Position numbers and translations under genes: made by a program. This document shows, piece after piece, positions 1-12,075 of a stretch of DNA of 64,000 nucleotides (positions within the stretch are counted from its first letter, which is position 1; the number at the start of each line of letters is the position of its first letter). Below the pieces are notes generated by a model, which saw only the letters and a list, made by a program, of their open reading frames with translations, had not been told where the DNA came from and did no database searches. The DNA lies in contig NC_135562.1 in assembly GCF_964340395.1 (NCBI RefSeq), positions 11,058,634-11,122,633 of the forward strand, read 5' to 3'. This DNA is from Glandiceps talaboti. Lineage: Eukaryota > Hemichordata > Enteropneusta > Spengelidae.

Positions 1-98
1 TATTTCTTTCATTCAGGCCACCAAGATGTCCCATAAAATATTTAAAAAAACATACAAACACAAAGAAAGAGACAGATAAAATAATATTAAACTAGCAA

Positions 99-509
99 CT
101 ATCTTGTACTATACATGACAATCCTATACTTTCTCCAAAAGTTTGAACAAAAGTATGCATCAGAGTCTATGCAGACTCGAATTAAAGTATTGTGGCTCTC
201 AACAATACGTCTGTTAAATGTATACAGCAACTTTCGGTGGAGCGATGAAAAATTCAAAATATCACTGGTTACATAGATATTACTAATGCTGACTGCACTT
301 CTTAGGTCAAATACTAATCGCATTGTGTTATTATATGCCACTTTTAAAGTATGCATCATCCTAGTACTATAGTTACACCAAACATTTAAACAATATACAT
401 TGTATAAAAAACTTCTAAAAAGTGTACATTTCACCTTCTCGGAGCAATGACTAAATTTACGAACAGTAAAATTTGCCCTAGCATAAAAAGACTTGAGCTG
501 CCTCTGCAT
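99..509 (-). pseudogene. LINE C-terminal domain fragment
   Basis: A 136-codon minus-strand frame continues the retrotransposon polyprotein after a frameshift. It holds the post-polymerase region (KCTLFRSFLYNVYCLNVWCNY, AYNNTMRLVF) that LINE proteins carry between the RT and the stop. It ends at the stop at 99. The sequence from 94 down to 1 is presumably the element's 3' UTR and flank; no clear poly-A or microsatellite tail is visible at the window edge. Confidence 0.6.
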
Positions 510-1447
510 ACAAATGTAACTAATTCGTCATCCCCCGTCGAAGGCATAATATATCCGAGGTACTTTTTAGAAGTAACAAACTTCGATTGCTTTTCGTACA
601 AACAAACATTGGGGATCCGAACCGGTTTCCAAAATTTAGGGTAAATATACATACACTCAGTTTTAGTTGTGTGAAAAAGAATGTCATGCTGCTCGCCATA
701 CTGCTCACAAATCTTAATCAATTTCCTTAAAGACTTGACTGAAGGACAAATCAGGACTAGGCCATCCGCATAAAACAGGTGGTTAGCTATTTTGCCAGGC
801 ATATGACACCCTACTCCTGCTAACTGGAGCTCTTTACTCAGTCCGTCGAAATAAACAGCAAATAACTTTGGCGAAATAATGCTTCCTTGACGAACCCCAT
901 TAATAACACTAAAAGGGGTCGATTCCGCTGAAGCCCAGCGAGCAGAGAATAATTGGCTACAATACCAAAATAGCAATATTCTAAATATAAATAAAGGAAT
1001 ATTTCTATTGATCAGTTTTCTAAACATGGTCCAGTGGTTCACCCTATCAAATGCTTTCGTTGCATCCATAAAACAGGAAAATACTGGCGAGTTATGTCTC
1101 TTATAAAAGTCAATTATCTCTTTTAACACAAAGATACACATATCAGTGGAGTGGTTACTTTTGAACCCAAATTGAAAGTCACTTGTGTCAATACTCTGCC
1201 CAATGCGAGATAAAATACAAATTTCGGGCAACTTTGACGCCGCCGTAACTATAGCAACAGGTCTGTAATTATCAACTGACGTAATATCTTTAGATTTGTC
1301 TTTCACAATAGGTACAATTGTTGCATGCATAAAGCTATCTTGAAGGTACCCGTGAACGAAAAAAGCAGTGAAGCACAAACTGAGTAAAACATAAAGGATT
1401 GGATTCGCATAGATAAAATGTTCTGCAGTTATACCATCTTTTCCCAT
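431..1447 (-). pseudogene. LINE reverse transcriptase domain with altered YADD box
   Basis: An open frame of 338 codons covers most of the polymerase domain. It includes DNYRPVAIVTAASKL, FGFKSNHSTD, FMDATKAFDRVNHW, NGVRQGSIISPKLFAVYFD and FYADGLVLICPS. The catalytic YADD has become YADG, so a metal-binding aspartate is lost. The N-terminal part of the domain continues upstream in other frames (1735-1450, with KFWNSVR and EMWKTHYESLL). The C-terminal part continues at 509-99 after a frameshift near 500-440. Overall this is a pseudogene. Confidence 0.85.
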
Positions 1448-1841
1448 TGCTTTACCCTTTTCTAACTTCTAACGCGTCTCTAGTTTCTTTAGGAGTGACA
1501 ATCATTTCATCATGAAAATTGACTTCCAGTAGAGCAGACTGTACAAATTCCTTATTTTGAGTACTCGTAACGGAATTGGAAGTAAGGACTCGTAGTGCGT
1601 TTTCCACATTTCGGCTATTTTTGTATGGCCATTGTAACCTCCTACAGTAGTAGGTGGTGGACAAGCACCACCTGTGCAGGTGCGAACGGAGTTCCAAAAT
1701 TTACGAGTGTCTCCATGTGTAAGATTATAAGCCATCGCCTCTGCCCTAGCTTTGTCCTGATTTCTTTTACAAGAACTTAATACTAATTTGAATTTGGCTC
1801 AAGATGTACGTATCAAATCAAATATGGGACCGTAATGCGGT

Positions 1842-2311
1842 TAGCTGCAATAATTGTAGCGTTTGATGTGATTTTGAGGGTTTTTTCGTCTGTTTTTGTG
1901 CCTTTTTTCGTTCCGAAGTTTAACCCGAATCAAACGCTACAATTCCTCTTACACAAACGCAAATAGACAGAAGCGATTCAGATCTGAATCGCAAAATTGG
2001 GCAGATTTTTCTGCTAAATTACGCCTTTCCTGGCAAAATATCGGTCATTTCCTAACGCCAACATTAATTACGGAGCCTTCAAGACCCAAGAAGTGTTCAG
2101 AGGTACCCCAATTCCGTCAAAATCGGCAAATATAGCAACGCATGCAGTATTATGAAACGGGCGGTACACTTTCAACGTGGTCTTGTCTATTTGCGTTTGC
2201 GTTAGAGGAATTGTAGCGTTTGATTCGGGTTAAACTTCGGAACGAAAAAAGGCACGAAAACAGACGAAAAAACCCTCAAAATCACATCAAACGCTACAAT
2301 TATTGCAGCTA
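1842..2311. mobile_element. Foldback MITE with about 130-bp terminal inverted repeats and 9-bp target duplication
   Basis: The two ends are near-perfect inverted copies of about 130 bp (1842-1971 and 2182-2311), starting TAGCTGCAATAATTGTAGCG. The copies of TAATGCGGT at 1833-1841 and 2312-2320 form a 9-bp target-site duplication. Removing the element and one copy restores the LINE reading (GKPHYGPIFDLIRTS), so the insertion is later than the LINE. Each arm also contains its own smaller inverted pair (ATTGTAGCGTTTGAT and its complement). A 9-bp duplication with long arms fits Mutator-like (MULE) non-autonomous elements; this assignment is inference. No transposase is present. Confidence 0.85.
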
Positions 2312-2639
2312 TAATGCGGTTTGCCATGAACTACCCACAATTTGAAAGCGTCCCGAGCAATATTGTGCAGATTGCTTACTTGGTCGTTCCAACCAGGTAC
2401 TTCATTAAAGTTTCTCGCCTTTGTAGCCGGAGTACTCATGCCAGCAGCCTGCTTCAAACTTGTAACTATACCCGCGTAAAACATATGCAAATCAGACAGG
2501 TGGTCACTATTAGTACAGTGAGGATCACGGCATGCAAGTGAATGGTTGGGAATTGCAATTTTACCAAGTAACTGCCCTGTCAAATTCTGATAACAACTCA
2601 AATCATCAGGTGTTGCAGTGCGCCAGTTTGGTTTTGAGT

Positions 2640-3400
2640 TATAGCTATTCCCTGTATGATGATTGGGTTCAAAACGAATTAACCCTGATATATCAATGCT
2701 AACACAAAGAGGAAAATAATCAGAAGGTCGTATATAATATGAATACTAGAAATTACATTGTGCACTGAGTGGGTACTCAGACAGTGGTCTAGCCATCCTG
2801 TACTGCCATGAGCTTCACTGTAGAACGTAAAGTTATTCTCTTTTCTACCAAGTATATCAATATCGGAAATAAACAGATTATTATCTATACAAAATTATTC
2901 AAGTTCATCACCAAACAATGTTTCTAAATTAGAGTTGAAATCCCCAAGGACAATAACATTAACTGTCTCCATATCCTGGATCATGCTATCGATTTTTAGC
3001 TAAATAACTCAAATAATCATCATAGTTATCTCTCGAACATGTCGGTAAATAAGCACAAATTATAAATAGATTTGTAGCTTCAGTGTTTAGTTCGACCCCG
3101 ATAAGTCTAGTGTCATTTAATAACTTTAACTTGATACTATGTCCGAGTGACTTTCGCCACATAATTGCTACTCCCCCATAGGGTCGTCCAATCCGAATAC
3201 CAAGGTCGTCACCCATGGCAGAAACCCCACATGCGTTAAAATCTTTGTGAATATTGGAGAGTATACTGAGTTCAACTTTTGTAAGCCAATGTTCCTGCAA
3301 TAAAATAATATCTTGAGTTTCACATAACGTTTGAATGGCGTCAATAGACGATTTAACACCTCGACAATGAAACTATGTTCACTGCCATATCAAAAGTTAG
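2640..3400 (-). pseudogene. LINE AP endonuclease domain, broken
   Basis: The frame from 3300 to 2986 carries QEHW (catalytic Glu motif) and GRPYGGVAIMWRK. Upstream coding of the same domain (SSIDAIQTLCETQDIILL) runs to about 3370 after one frameshift. Downstream the phosphodiester-cleaving GDFN motif is at about 2945-2930 and a WLDH motif at about 2800. A TAA stop lies near 2895. The order matches the exonuclease-endonuclease-phosphatase fold of LINE ORF2 proteins. It nicks target DNA in active relatives; this copy cannot make an intact protein. Confidence 0.75.
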
Positions 3401-3410
3401 TAGAATTTGC

Positions 3411-3794
3411 GAATTAGAATTCCATCAGGCCACAATGCCGGCCGGGTTTATCACTTTATCCGAAAACTCTCGCGTTGTTTCGACAACAAACGAGGAGAAT
3501 GTGTCAAACTTAGTTTTCAACTGTTCACCTTTAACGGATAAATGACAATGTCTATCACTTTAACTGTTGATAGTTTTATTCGCGAGGCGCATACAACGTT
3601 AAAGTATAGACCAAATAATACGGTATTTTATTGTAAAGACCATGTTTTAATACCACATTCTCGCATTATTGTCATCTTATCAATGCAGTCGCAATGACTA
3701 CATGGGATAATCTTTTGTTGTGAGCCAGCTTTCTCTATAACTCTGCCAGAAAACTATTCTCAACCTAACTTTAATCCCAATCCGAATTTGGCCT
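3411..3794. other. Intergenic sequence with one copy of a dispersed ~150-bp repeat
   Basis: No gene is seen. The part from about 3650 to 3790 resembles the ~150-bp unit that is tandem at 39340-39965. Shared words are a TTATC..TACATGGGAT stretch, a TTTGTTNTGNGCCA stretch, CTATAACTCTGCCA and a TTTAATCC stretch followed by GGCC. Confidence 0.5.
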
Positions 3795-3910
3795 CCTAAC
3801 GCAAGTGAACATCACTGTCAACTTTTTATCAGAGATTGAAACTATCGGTTGACATCACTGTCTACTTTTATCATAGATTGAAACTGTCGGTTGACATATC
3901 ATCACAGTCA
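3795..3910. repeat. Short tandem repeat, about 50-bp unit, two to three copies
   Basis: The phrases ATCACTGTC-AACTTTT, AGATTGAAACTRTCGGTTGAC recur at about 50-bp steps. Copies differ by substitutions and short gaps. Confidence 0.6.
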
Positions 3911-6900
3911 ACTTTAAACATACAATGAAAGCAGTGTCACCTGACAGAGTGTTGTCTGCTGGGTTGACACAAATCTTGACATGGCTACATTTTATCATCT
4001 GGCTCAACAAACTCTTACCAACGTCGCTACACTTTATCGTTTGGCTACATAAAAATCTCGCTAATACCATTACATTTTCTTTGTTTGGAATCAGATCGAT
4101 GCGATGCCGCGCCACATTGTGTAACATTTCGCTTTTACAATTTGTAATCGTATATCTTGCAACAACAAAAATTGCAGCAATGTTATCGAGTGTTTGCCTT
4201 GCCAGACTATAAAAACTTACGCTGCCCACGCTGTGACACTTCAGTAATTACAAGTGAAGTGGATGGAAATCAAGCACCCCCGGTCTGTGGCATAAACTGT
4301 GACCCACCCCCTAGTCCATTGTCAGGAGCCAGACGATAAAATGTAGCACTATTGGTAAGATTTTTGCTCACCCAGACGACGTTTTTATCTCATGTTTCGT
4401 TATTTTAACTGTACTTCTAAGCATTCCAGTCTCCACACACGAATGACACCGTTTGAAAAGAAACAGATTCTAACTCCTCTCGCTGGGAAGGTGACCTTGA
4501 CTGGGCTATAGCATTTCTTTACTTTAAAGGTATAATGCATTGTCACAATGATCGAACGAAATTGAAATACAGAAAGACAAGAAAATTGGACTGTTTTATT
4601 AGATGTAATTGTCCAACTTTGACAGCTGGTAGTGTTAGCAAGTTGTTGGTTGTAAGAAAATTGGACGGATTTGAAGGGAAAACTAACAATTTAATAGTCA
4701 AGTCTTAACCGCTAAATTTACATTGCCAGGTGCGCTTTGAATGAATAGAAACCGGTTTTGTTGTCTTTTCTACAATCTCCAAGGTGTCATGTACGTCAGA
4801 GGCGTCTTGCCTAACCCCAATGATACATAAACACCCACTGAAGGAACTTGAGTTGGACAACAATAGACTATAGTCTTGTAGGGCCGATGAATAGACGCAT
4901 TTTGCTAATTCCTAATTGCTCTAGTATAAACATCCATCTTCTTAAAGGCATCATCAGCGATTGATCGGGGCCTTAATTAAGTATAATCTGATCCTCCGAG
5001 AAAACTTATAAGAATACGGCCGTGATTGAAAACCAAGATTCGGCTAATAGTTTCAACAAAGCTAGTATGATAGGAAGACAAAGGCGTTTCAAACGCAGAA
5101 ATCGGTCTTTGAGCTTGAAACATTGTTATTCTCAATGGTGACTTTAATGAGTTTAACTTTCTCTGGTTTTTTCCCACGGTTTTCAAACACAGATATATAT
5201 ATATAGTTATGTATAGTTATGTATAGTTATATATAGTTATGTATAGTTATGTATAGTTATGTTAAAGTGACCATGTTGATGAGAAATGTGTATTTATATT
5301 GGATTTTATTTATAAATGAAACTACTTTGTACACATATGTTAGGTTTCATTTTTACAATTTATTGCGTAATATACACAGACTTAGGCGATGTTGGTTTAC
5401 TTTCTTTTCGAGAAAAAACATGTAAATTATCTTATTGAGTAAAAAAATACCATTTTCTCATCCATTCAACATTTCTTGAATCATAGCTCTACATTTATAT
5501 AACGTTTAGCTCAACTAACCCTGTGGTTTTAATTCCACAAGCAATGCAAAATTAATAGTCCGTTTAGGCTAGGCGGGGGGGGGGGGTGTTCGAATCATTT
5601 TAGGTTTCAATCGACAGAACAATTTCACTTTTAATTAAAACTGTTTCGTATCACTAAAAGCAAATATTTTTTTCTGAAAACTGTCAAATCGAGAAATGAA
5701 AGACTTGCTGCTATAAGCTTATAGTAAATGCTTGGTACTAAAAATATAGAGTACGACATACTGATTTGAAATTTGACTGTGCTGTCTGATACAATTGTCA
5801 AATTTTGATTGATTAATTAAGTTAGAAGGGGTGGAGCGTTCTGAGGCCTAACTAAAAGAATTTAGCATTTTTTTTATCCTACATTGAATAATCGATCTGG
5901 CCCCTTAGTGTGTTGGACTCAATTTACATGGAGTTGACATGTAGTCTGGTTTTAGCTTACAAGAGGGTCAATGTCCTGGGTTTTTTGTCAGAAAATACAG
6001 TAACAAAAAAAAACGTTCAAAATCATTCTCTTATTTCTACTTAAACGTCTAAAGAGGAGAGAGATATTTAAACTTTTGCAGTTACTTTATCTCAAAACTC
6101 ATTCTTAGTTAAAAATCAAGACGAAAACGAGTAGTAACTACACAATTATGCAAATCTGTGAACAAAATTATCTAAAAACGTATCAGATATAACGAAATGG
6201 TTACCAAACGAACTCTGACAAACAAAAAGTAGTTTGATGAATATAACTTCAGATTTATATTCTTCATCTTAACGTCTTGAACTTTCAACCTTGACTTTAA
6301 AGGTATATATATTTTAGTAAGTAAATTTCGATCGTTTTTTTTTATATGTGAAATTGCAGCAAGCTTTACTCAAAGATTGTATGGGCGTCAATATGGTTTA
6401 TTCAAGAGTGAAGGGTTACTTTGAAATTCAGATTACACGTCGTATTAGATGTAAAGTCATTGATCTGTAACCTTATTTAATTGGGAGGGGAGGAGAGAGG
6501 GGCAATACCAAATTGCAGCTGTCAGGACTGGACATGTATGTAGTTTCATGGCGAGAGATGACGTTGACCGTCTTGAACAATTAAGAAAAGTGAAAGTCCA
6601 TCACCAAGTGCTTCGATTTTCATAACACATGCTGTAAACGAATTAGAAGATTTCTGTAAACTTTAGTTTCTCAAATTGACAAAATTGTATTCGTATTTTG
6701 ATAAGACTGTACGGTTGGCAACACACAATGAACAAACTTGATGGAAGCGAAAATAAACCGAATCAATTAATACCCAATTCCATCACTTAAACTACGCCGT
6801 CTGATGTTTATTTCTGTAGAACTTTTGTTCTTACCCGGCCATCCGTTAACTAGTGTCTTCACAAAAGCTTCCATTCATTCTTAAAGTCATTGACTCGCTA

Positions 6901-8664
6901 ATGGCACGCGTGACTTTAATATTACAATGTACATGTTATCACATTATGCGTAACGACAATCGGCGACTTTTGTCGTACTTTCTATATTTGAATATCCATT
7001 TTTAGATCTAGAGTAAAGGATGATGGTGATCTCAATGAATAAAGCATGGAGTCAAACAAATGTTACTTATGGTCTCATGCTGCTCGACCCTCTCTCTGGT
7101 CAGCGCAGCACAGACAAGAAACAAACTTGTCTATGCTGTTTAGGTACGTCCTGAAAAGGGCGCCCTCAAACATCGGTCAAACCCTTCCATATAGAGCAGG
7201 CCGGTGAGGGCTGAGCCATTAGACGTATAGTTAGCTTTGCATTTACTGACGTTACAGTCAGTCAGTATCAATTGATCGTTAATAAAAGTGGCGCGCTAAT
7301 CGTGCAGAAAGAAAGACATTTTACACGCTAAAACGGTGAATTTTGAATTGGCGATCAACGGCGACTCGAGCAGAGGAGATATTTTCCTGCTGAATTGAAG
7401 CAACAACAAATGTAACAGCCTGGTAGGGAGCGTGATTCCACGTGACGTGTGAGGTAGAATGCGACTAATGAACTTGGGACACAAATTTCACTGAAAATCA
7501 AAACTTCTTGAAATCCGTCTCCCATCTTTGCCAATATGAAGCTTGCTATGGTCTTTTTTATTTCCTAGCAAATCAACAATGTTATTTTCCCATGGAGAGA
7601 TAATGTAATATTCTGCGGCCATATTTGGATTCTCAAATGGCTTAATTCTGATGTCACCTTGACCTCGTTTTCAACGATTACCATGGTGACAAGAGATTTC
7701 CTTCTTGCTTTTTAACTGACAGTGGGTAAGAGAGCTTTCATGAACAAAGTATAGTTTAGCTGCATTCTACGTCAGTATATTATAGCTACGATCAGAAATA
7801 GACGGCCCTACTTTTTACTATAGAGCACTAGTGGCAATACTCAAATAAGTGGGTTTTTTCTCTAAAAAGTGACGACAAATTTGAGAAACTCGTCACTCAT
7901 TTCGTCCAGAGTCATTGTATGTACAGTTTTATTCAAAATGGAGATGTTATCTCAGAAACTATTATATTGGAACTTGCATTATCTCGATTGTACTATAAAT
8001 GATATATGACGTCGCATAAATTAGCCTTCTGCTCGGCATAATCAAAAATCTCGTAACTTATGTTGTCTTTGTGTGATCATCTGTAAAACATTGTCCCCCA
8101 GACGCAAGTCATCCATTAAATCCCCCTGAGTCTTTCTTGTGGGTCTAAGCTTCTTCGAGTAAAGTGCACTTAAGTTATTACAACGCCATAATAGGGATCA
8201 TTGTCTGCGCTTTTGTTTGTAAAGACAATTTAGGATTAATTGAGTATAATCCGATCCTATGAGAAAACTAACAAGAATTGGACACTGACTGGACACCAAG
8301 ACGATTCCTGTATACCTCTCTAAATGGGGTCTGGACACTGATTCATAGCTGTGTTTTTGCTATGTTCTAGTCGCCAGTCACACAGTTTCAAAACTTAACT
8401 TACATTTTTTTAAACTTTGTACGGATTTACTTTTTTTTCCCTGAGCTAGTGATTTTAAGTGTATTCCCTTGAGTGACGAATAAGTACATTAGAGAGACCC
8501 CAGGAGTATAAGATGTACACTTGAATACAGCCATTAAATATTGAACCATGACATGTCATGGTATGTGTTGCTAAACCGACATTTGTACCTACCGTAACCC
8601 GCAAAAATGATATGCGATTCCCACCCGACTGAAAGTGGGAACACCTATCCAGGAAACAGTGACA
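3911..8664. other. Intergenic sequence, no supported gene
   Basis: Only short, shadow-like open frames occur. Visible items are: a 10-bp tandem TATAGTTATG run at about 5195-5262; a diverged end of the TTAA-flanked MITE family at about 5262-5400; a 12-G run at 5575-5586; and a shared phrase (TTAATTRAGTATAATCYGATCC) at about 4974 and 8237 marking a dispersed repeat. Nothing else stands out. Confidence 0.5.
5195..5262 (+). repeat. 10-bp tandem repeat (TATAGTTATG)n
   Basis: Six to seven near-identical copies of a 10-bp unit, with a short TA run at the left edge. Confidence 0.85.
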
Positions 8665-8665
8665 T

Positions 8666-8745
8666 TTTCATAAACTATGGGTTTTGGAGAGTTATTTCAT
8701 GATTTTACACATCACCTTCAATTATTTGCGATTTTTGAGAAACAC
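8666..8745. repeat. Dispersed repeat fragment, second copy in opposite orientation at 25690-25770
   Basis: The stretch with CATTTTCATAAACTATGGGT, GGAGAGTYATTTCATGATTTTA and TTGCGATT is found again as the reverse complement at about 25690-25770. The two copies are diverged but collinear. Confidence 0.7.
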
Positions 8746-8746
8746 C

Positions 8747-8924
8747 AAGTTGCTCTATTCTACATGTAGACTTGAAGGACTAACGCTGCCACATTGTCCT
8801 AACTAACATTTTGATTGGAAGGACGAGCGAAAAATAAAAAAAAATAAAAAAAATGACAGTAAGGATAGCGGAAATAATCTAGTAGCGTTAGTCTTTCAAG
8901 TCTACAGGTAGGCTAGTTGATCTT
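8747..8924. mobile_element. Palindromic MITE; half copy at 30640-30735
   Basis: TGTAGACTTGAAGGACTAAC near 8765 is matched by the inverse copy near 8887-8906. The inner parts (TCCTAACTAACATTTT and AAAATGACAGTAAGGATAG) also pair, so nearly the whole element folds back. The right half, with the same GTCAGTTAGGATAGCAGAAA and AGTCTACAGGT words, recurs at 30640-30735. Confidence 0.75.
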
Positions 8925-9734
8925 ACTGTGCCATCATGGGGTATCTTTGCTGTGTCATGTCAGTGATTACCTGAGTATTTTGTGAGACATTGTTCTGTTC
9001 AAGCGCTCTGTTAAGATGTAGGATTTGTCATGTGTGATTCTAAACAAGTGTCATCGTCCTTTGCTAGTCACTAGGGTGCCACAAAATAGAAGACCAGAGG
9101 CTACCCATCAAAAGAATTCAAAGCCACACGGCTAGCCTCAGGACTTCAACACAGTGATCATGCATTTTGATACACAGCAAAACGTTAAGACGCAAAGGGC
9201 GAACACAAATGCTGAAGAACGTTATAAAAAGTGACAATGAACCAAGTCAATTAAAATCTCATTTCAGCACTAAACGCCGCCGTATGTACATCCGCCCCAT
9301 ATACATTGACGAAGACCCTTCTGTCTTTAACCGGTCATCCGTGAAGTAACATCTCAACAAAAGATTTCATCAAATAACCAACGCTTCTTTTTTTCCGTTG
9401 AAATCCTTTACACTCCAGTGGCACAGATAATTTAGTGTCACAATGAAATCAACATACAAATAAAAACACACAGAAGACCACCGTTATTACTTTGGTTTAA
9501 ACCTTTGCTTTACACACCGTACCCGTGAGAGAAACTGACTAAATTACGTCATCCGCATACAAACAAAGCAGAATGAAGATCATCGCTATACTTTCCTGTC
9601 AATGTTAGAACACAACTCTTTCCAAGTATGTTACTTGTGATGGAAATGCGAAAAAAATGAAAATTACAAAATAATTATCAAATTTAAGATTTCGTTTTAA
9701 CGTTTGGTTGAAATATGACGTAGGGAATACGATT
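8925..9734. other. No gene seen
   Basis: AT-rich sequence with one weak 60-codon open frame (9167-9349) that lacks recognisable domain features, codon support or splice context. Confidence 0.4.
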
Positions 9735-9900
9735 CGAATACTCTGTTTACCTCTAGTTTTCTTTGTGCATTGTCAGTTGTTTTCGATTTTCTTTGTTCTG
9801 GGATTGAGCAGCTCTTCTTAGGCGCGCTCTCAGGCTAGGCGCTCACTCCCGGAACAACAAAATCGAACACGACAATAAACGCAGGAAATAAAACGTCGGA
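9735..9900. mobile_element. Foldback element, diverged relative of the 11128-11378 element
   Basis: The arm near 9785-9815 (GATTTTCTTTGTTCTGGGAT, then GAGC) pairs with an inverse arm near 9837-9870. Outer parts (GTGCATTGTCAGTTG and its inexact complement) pair too. Order and wording resemble the larger foldback at 11128-11378 (TTTACCTCTATTT, TTTGTTCTGGAGTGATCGC). Confidence 0.55.
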
Positions 9901-11127
9901 TTTTTTCTAAGTTTATCCTTGCAGCATTTTGAAATAACTTCACAAAATTGGCACAACCCTGACTGCAAAGTTCCTTAATGGATCTTCTCCAGATTTAAGG
10001 TTTTTTTTCTTATAAACATGATGTTTTGTACACCAAAGTAATAGGGCTACAATCAAGTTATACAAGCTTCCAAAAGCTTCCAATCGTACATCTGAAAGGG
10101 CGCCCTCGGTGGCAAAATACTGATCCTCATGGGCGTGTGTGATATATCGTGCAAACGAAGGTCTTCACTACTATTAGCCAGCACAACAACACATCTCAAA
10201 AACCCTGCATTTTAATGAACTCTACGAGTCTTTGGAAAAAAATCACAAATATTTTACCAGACCTGCATACACCAACCCATGTATATACAAGATGGTTTTG
10301 TAAAGTCTATAGTCAACAAAAAATAATCTGTAACAGAAATTACATAAACTGTACTGGCAGGATACTTTTCTTTAGCAAGTCGTATTCCTAAAATATCTAC
10401 TCAGTGTCAACTGTCTTTTATAGTTTCTGTACTTGATTCAAATCGAAAATATAGTGGAGAGTACAGTGGGTATAAAGTGGACATGTTATTCGTTGAGGGC
10501 GTTGTTTACCTGCGTGACAAATCCGACCACGGTTGTATCATCAGTGCGTGACATCAATCATTGATCCATGATCAGATAAACATCAGTACATGTACTTTTT
10601 TTGTTACCGGAAGTGAGGAAAACAGGAGTTATAAATCTCTGTGTAAGTAATACTCCCACTAAATGTGACAATAAAATCACGAAACTTAAAAAAAACAAAA
10701 AACACGTCGACGTCGTCTGGCTCAACAAAAATCTTATACATTCAGTGTCTGCAGTCATTTACTTGAACTTTTGGAATGATTTATGATATAGTTACTGCAG
10801 TAAATTGTAATGCATTTGAAGTAATTTGTAATAACTGACATGCCCCAAAACCTTCCCCCATTCTCCTAAATAAGTAATATGGCGTGATTGGCTCAAACGG
10901 GTCTTTTTCAAAATTTGGTGTAATTTGTTGCATGCAAATTGAGTGCTGAGTGTAATATAGGTCACACCCCTAAGAAAGAGTGGGTTATGGCTCTATATAA
11001 CCAACCGAAATCAAGGCCTCTGATTGGCCAAGTCGGTCTAGTCGTAGTATAAAATAAAATAAATATAAAATATTTATTTATTTACTTTATTTATAATGAA
11101 ATAAGCCATTTCATGATGTAAAAGAAT
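9901..11127. other. Intergenic sequence, no supported gene
   Basis: Only unsupported short frames. A simple A/T run (ATAAAATAAATATAAAATATTTATT) lies near 11050-11090. Confidence 0.4.
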
Positions 11128-11378
11128 CTGATTAAATCTGATGTGATGAAAGTGGCTAGATGTCTTTATTTACCTCTATTTCTATCATTTTGTGTCATTT
11201 GTTTTGTTCTGGAGTGATCGCAACCTTCCAATATCTGACCCTGTGTAATATAAAATCTCGTTTGAATCACATACTGGGAAGGCAGCGATCACCCAAAACA
11301 AAACAAACGACACAGAACGATGGAAACAGAGGTAAATAAAGACATCTAGCCACTTTCACCACACCAGACATTAATCAG
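11128..11378. mobile_element. Foldback MITE, arms about 110 bp
   Basis: The left arm (11128-11233) and right arm (about 11277-11378) are inverse copies. They share CTGATTAA at the tips, GTGGCTAGATGTCTTTATTT, and a GTTTTGTTYTGGRGTGATCGC segment near the loop. No open frame is inside, so it is a non-autonomous element. Confidence 0.8.
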
Positions 11379-11844
11379 AATGGATGTAAAACAGAAACGG
11401 AATATAGCGCCCTCTAGTGACACATTTCTGCTGTGGTGTACATTGATGAATGATAATACCTTGTAATCGTAAGACAAGTACTGGTTTATTTATTTCATAG
11501 TGTCAAACAAGTATTGCTTTGAAGAAAATATAAATACAAGTGGTAGAAAAATAGAGACTCTAGAGAAAGTCAATTGCATTATAAATTGATACAGCCAATA
11601 ACCAAAGTCTAAAAGATGTAGTGAGAATAGTTCAACTAACATAAAAAAAAATATTGCCTTCATAAACTCAATTCTCTCCATCCGAGTATTAAAATCATTC
11701 TAATTATGACATTTCTAATTATGACACTGTTCTAATTATGAGTGACCTCATGACATCAAACATTTTTCTATTACCTGACTACTAAATGTATTAAAAGTCT
11801 AACTGATGATTTAATAAGTCAATACTTCATTACATCATATGAAA
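11379..11844. other. Probable POFUT1 3' flank or distal 3' UTR
   Basis: No gene. On the minus strand an AATAAA lies at 11490-11485, a possible but unproved polyadenylation signal for POFUT1. A GCGCCCTCTAGTG word occurs at about 11407. Confidence 0.3.
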
Positions 11845-12075
11845 TTAAAAGCCCTGATTGGGTGATATGTCATCGCATCATTCTAGCTCAAACACTGATT
11901 GGTTGATAATTCATTGCATCATTCAAGCTCAAAGTACTGATTGGTTGATAATTCAATTATTCATTTGCATAATTCCAGTTCAAAGCACTCATTGGTCAAA
12001 CATTCATTGCATCATTCAAGCTCAGAGTTCTGATTGGTTATTAATGTTCATTGCAAAATTATTCCAACTCAAACC
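11845..12075 (-). repeat. Tandem array seeded on the POFUT1 stop codon (3' UTR)
   Basis: Read in the gene's sense, the end of the coding exon (TTT GAG TTG GAA TAA) and the next ~30 nt are followed by about five further copies of a ~42-bp unit. Each contains a variant of TTTGAGCTTGAATGATGCAA and ACCAATCAG. Three copies keep Phe/Ser-Glu-Leu-Glu-stop. The array therefore begins inside the last codons of the CDS and extends into the 3' UTR. Confidence 0.8.

Larger units (their letters stand above)
95..3410 (-). mobile_element. Decayed non-LTR (LINE-type) retrotransposon with APE endonuclease and reverse transcriptase
   Basis: Read on the minus strand, the stretch encodes in order an AP-type endonuclease (about 3400-2640), a linker (2600-1450), a reverse transcriptase (about 1735-431) and a C-terminal domain (509-99). 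This is the normal order of an ORF2-like LINE polyprotein. Visible endonuclease motifs are LLQEHW, GGVAIMW, LGDFN and WLDH. Visible RT motifs are DATKAFDRV, NGVRQGSIISPKLF and a changed YADG box. Stops and frameshifts break it: a frame change near 3360, a stop in DELE*F near 2895, a stop at 1790, and a frame change between 509 and 431. A 470-bp foldback element interrupts the linker. The clade (CR1/L2/jockey-like group) is not settled. It is a dead copy. Confidence 0.85.

Noticed and set aside
11404-11421. CTCF-like word GCGCCCTCTAGTG and similar GCGCCCTC words elsewhere
   Set aside because: Single short matches cannot be told from chance without binding data.
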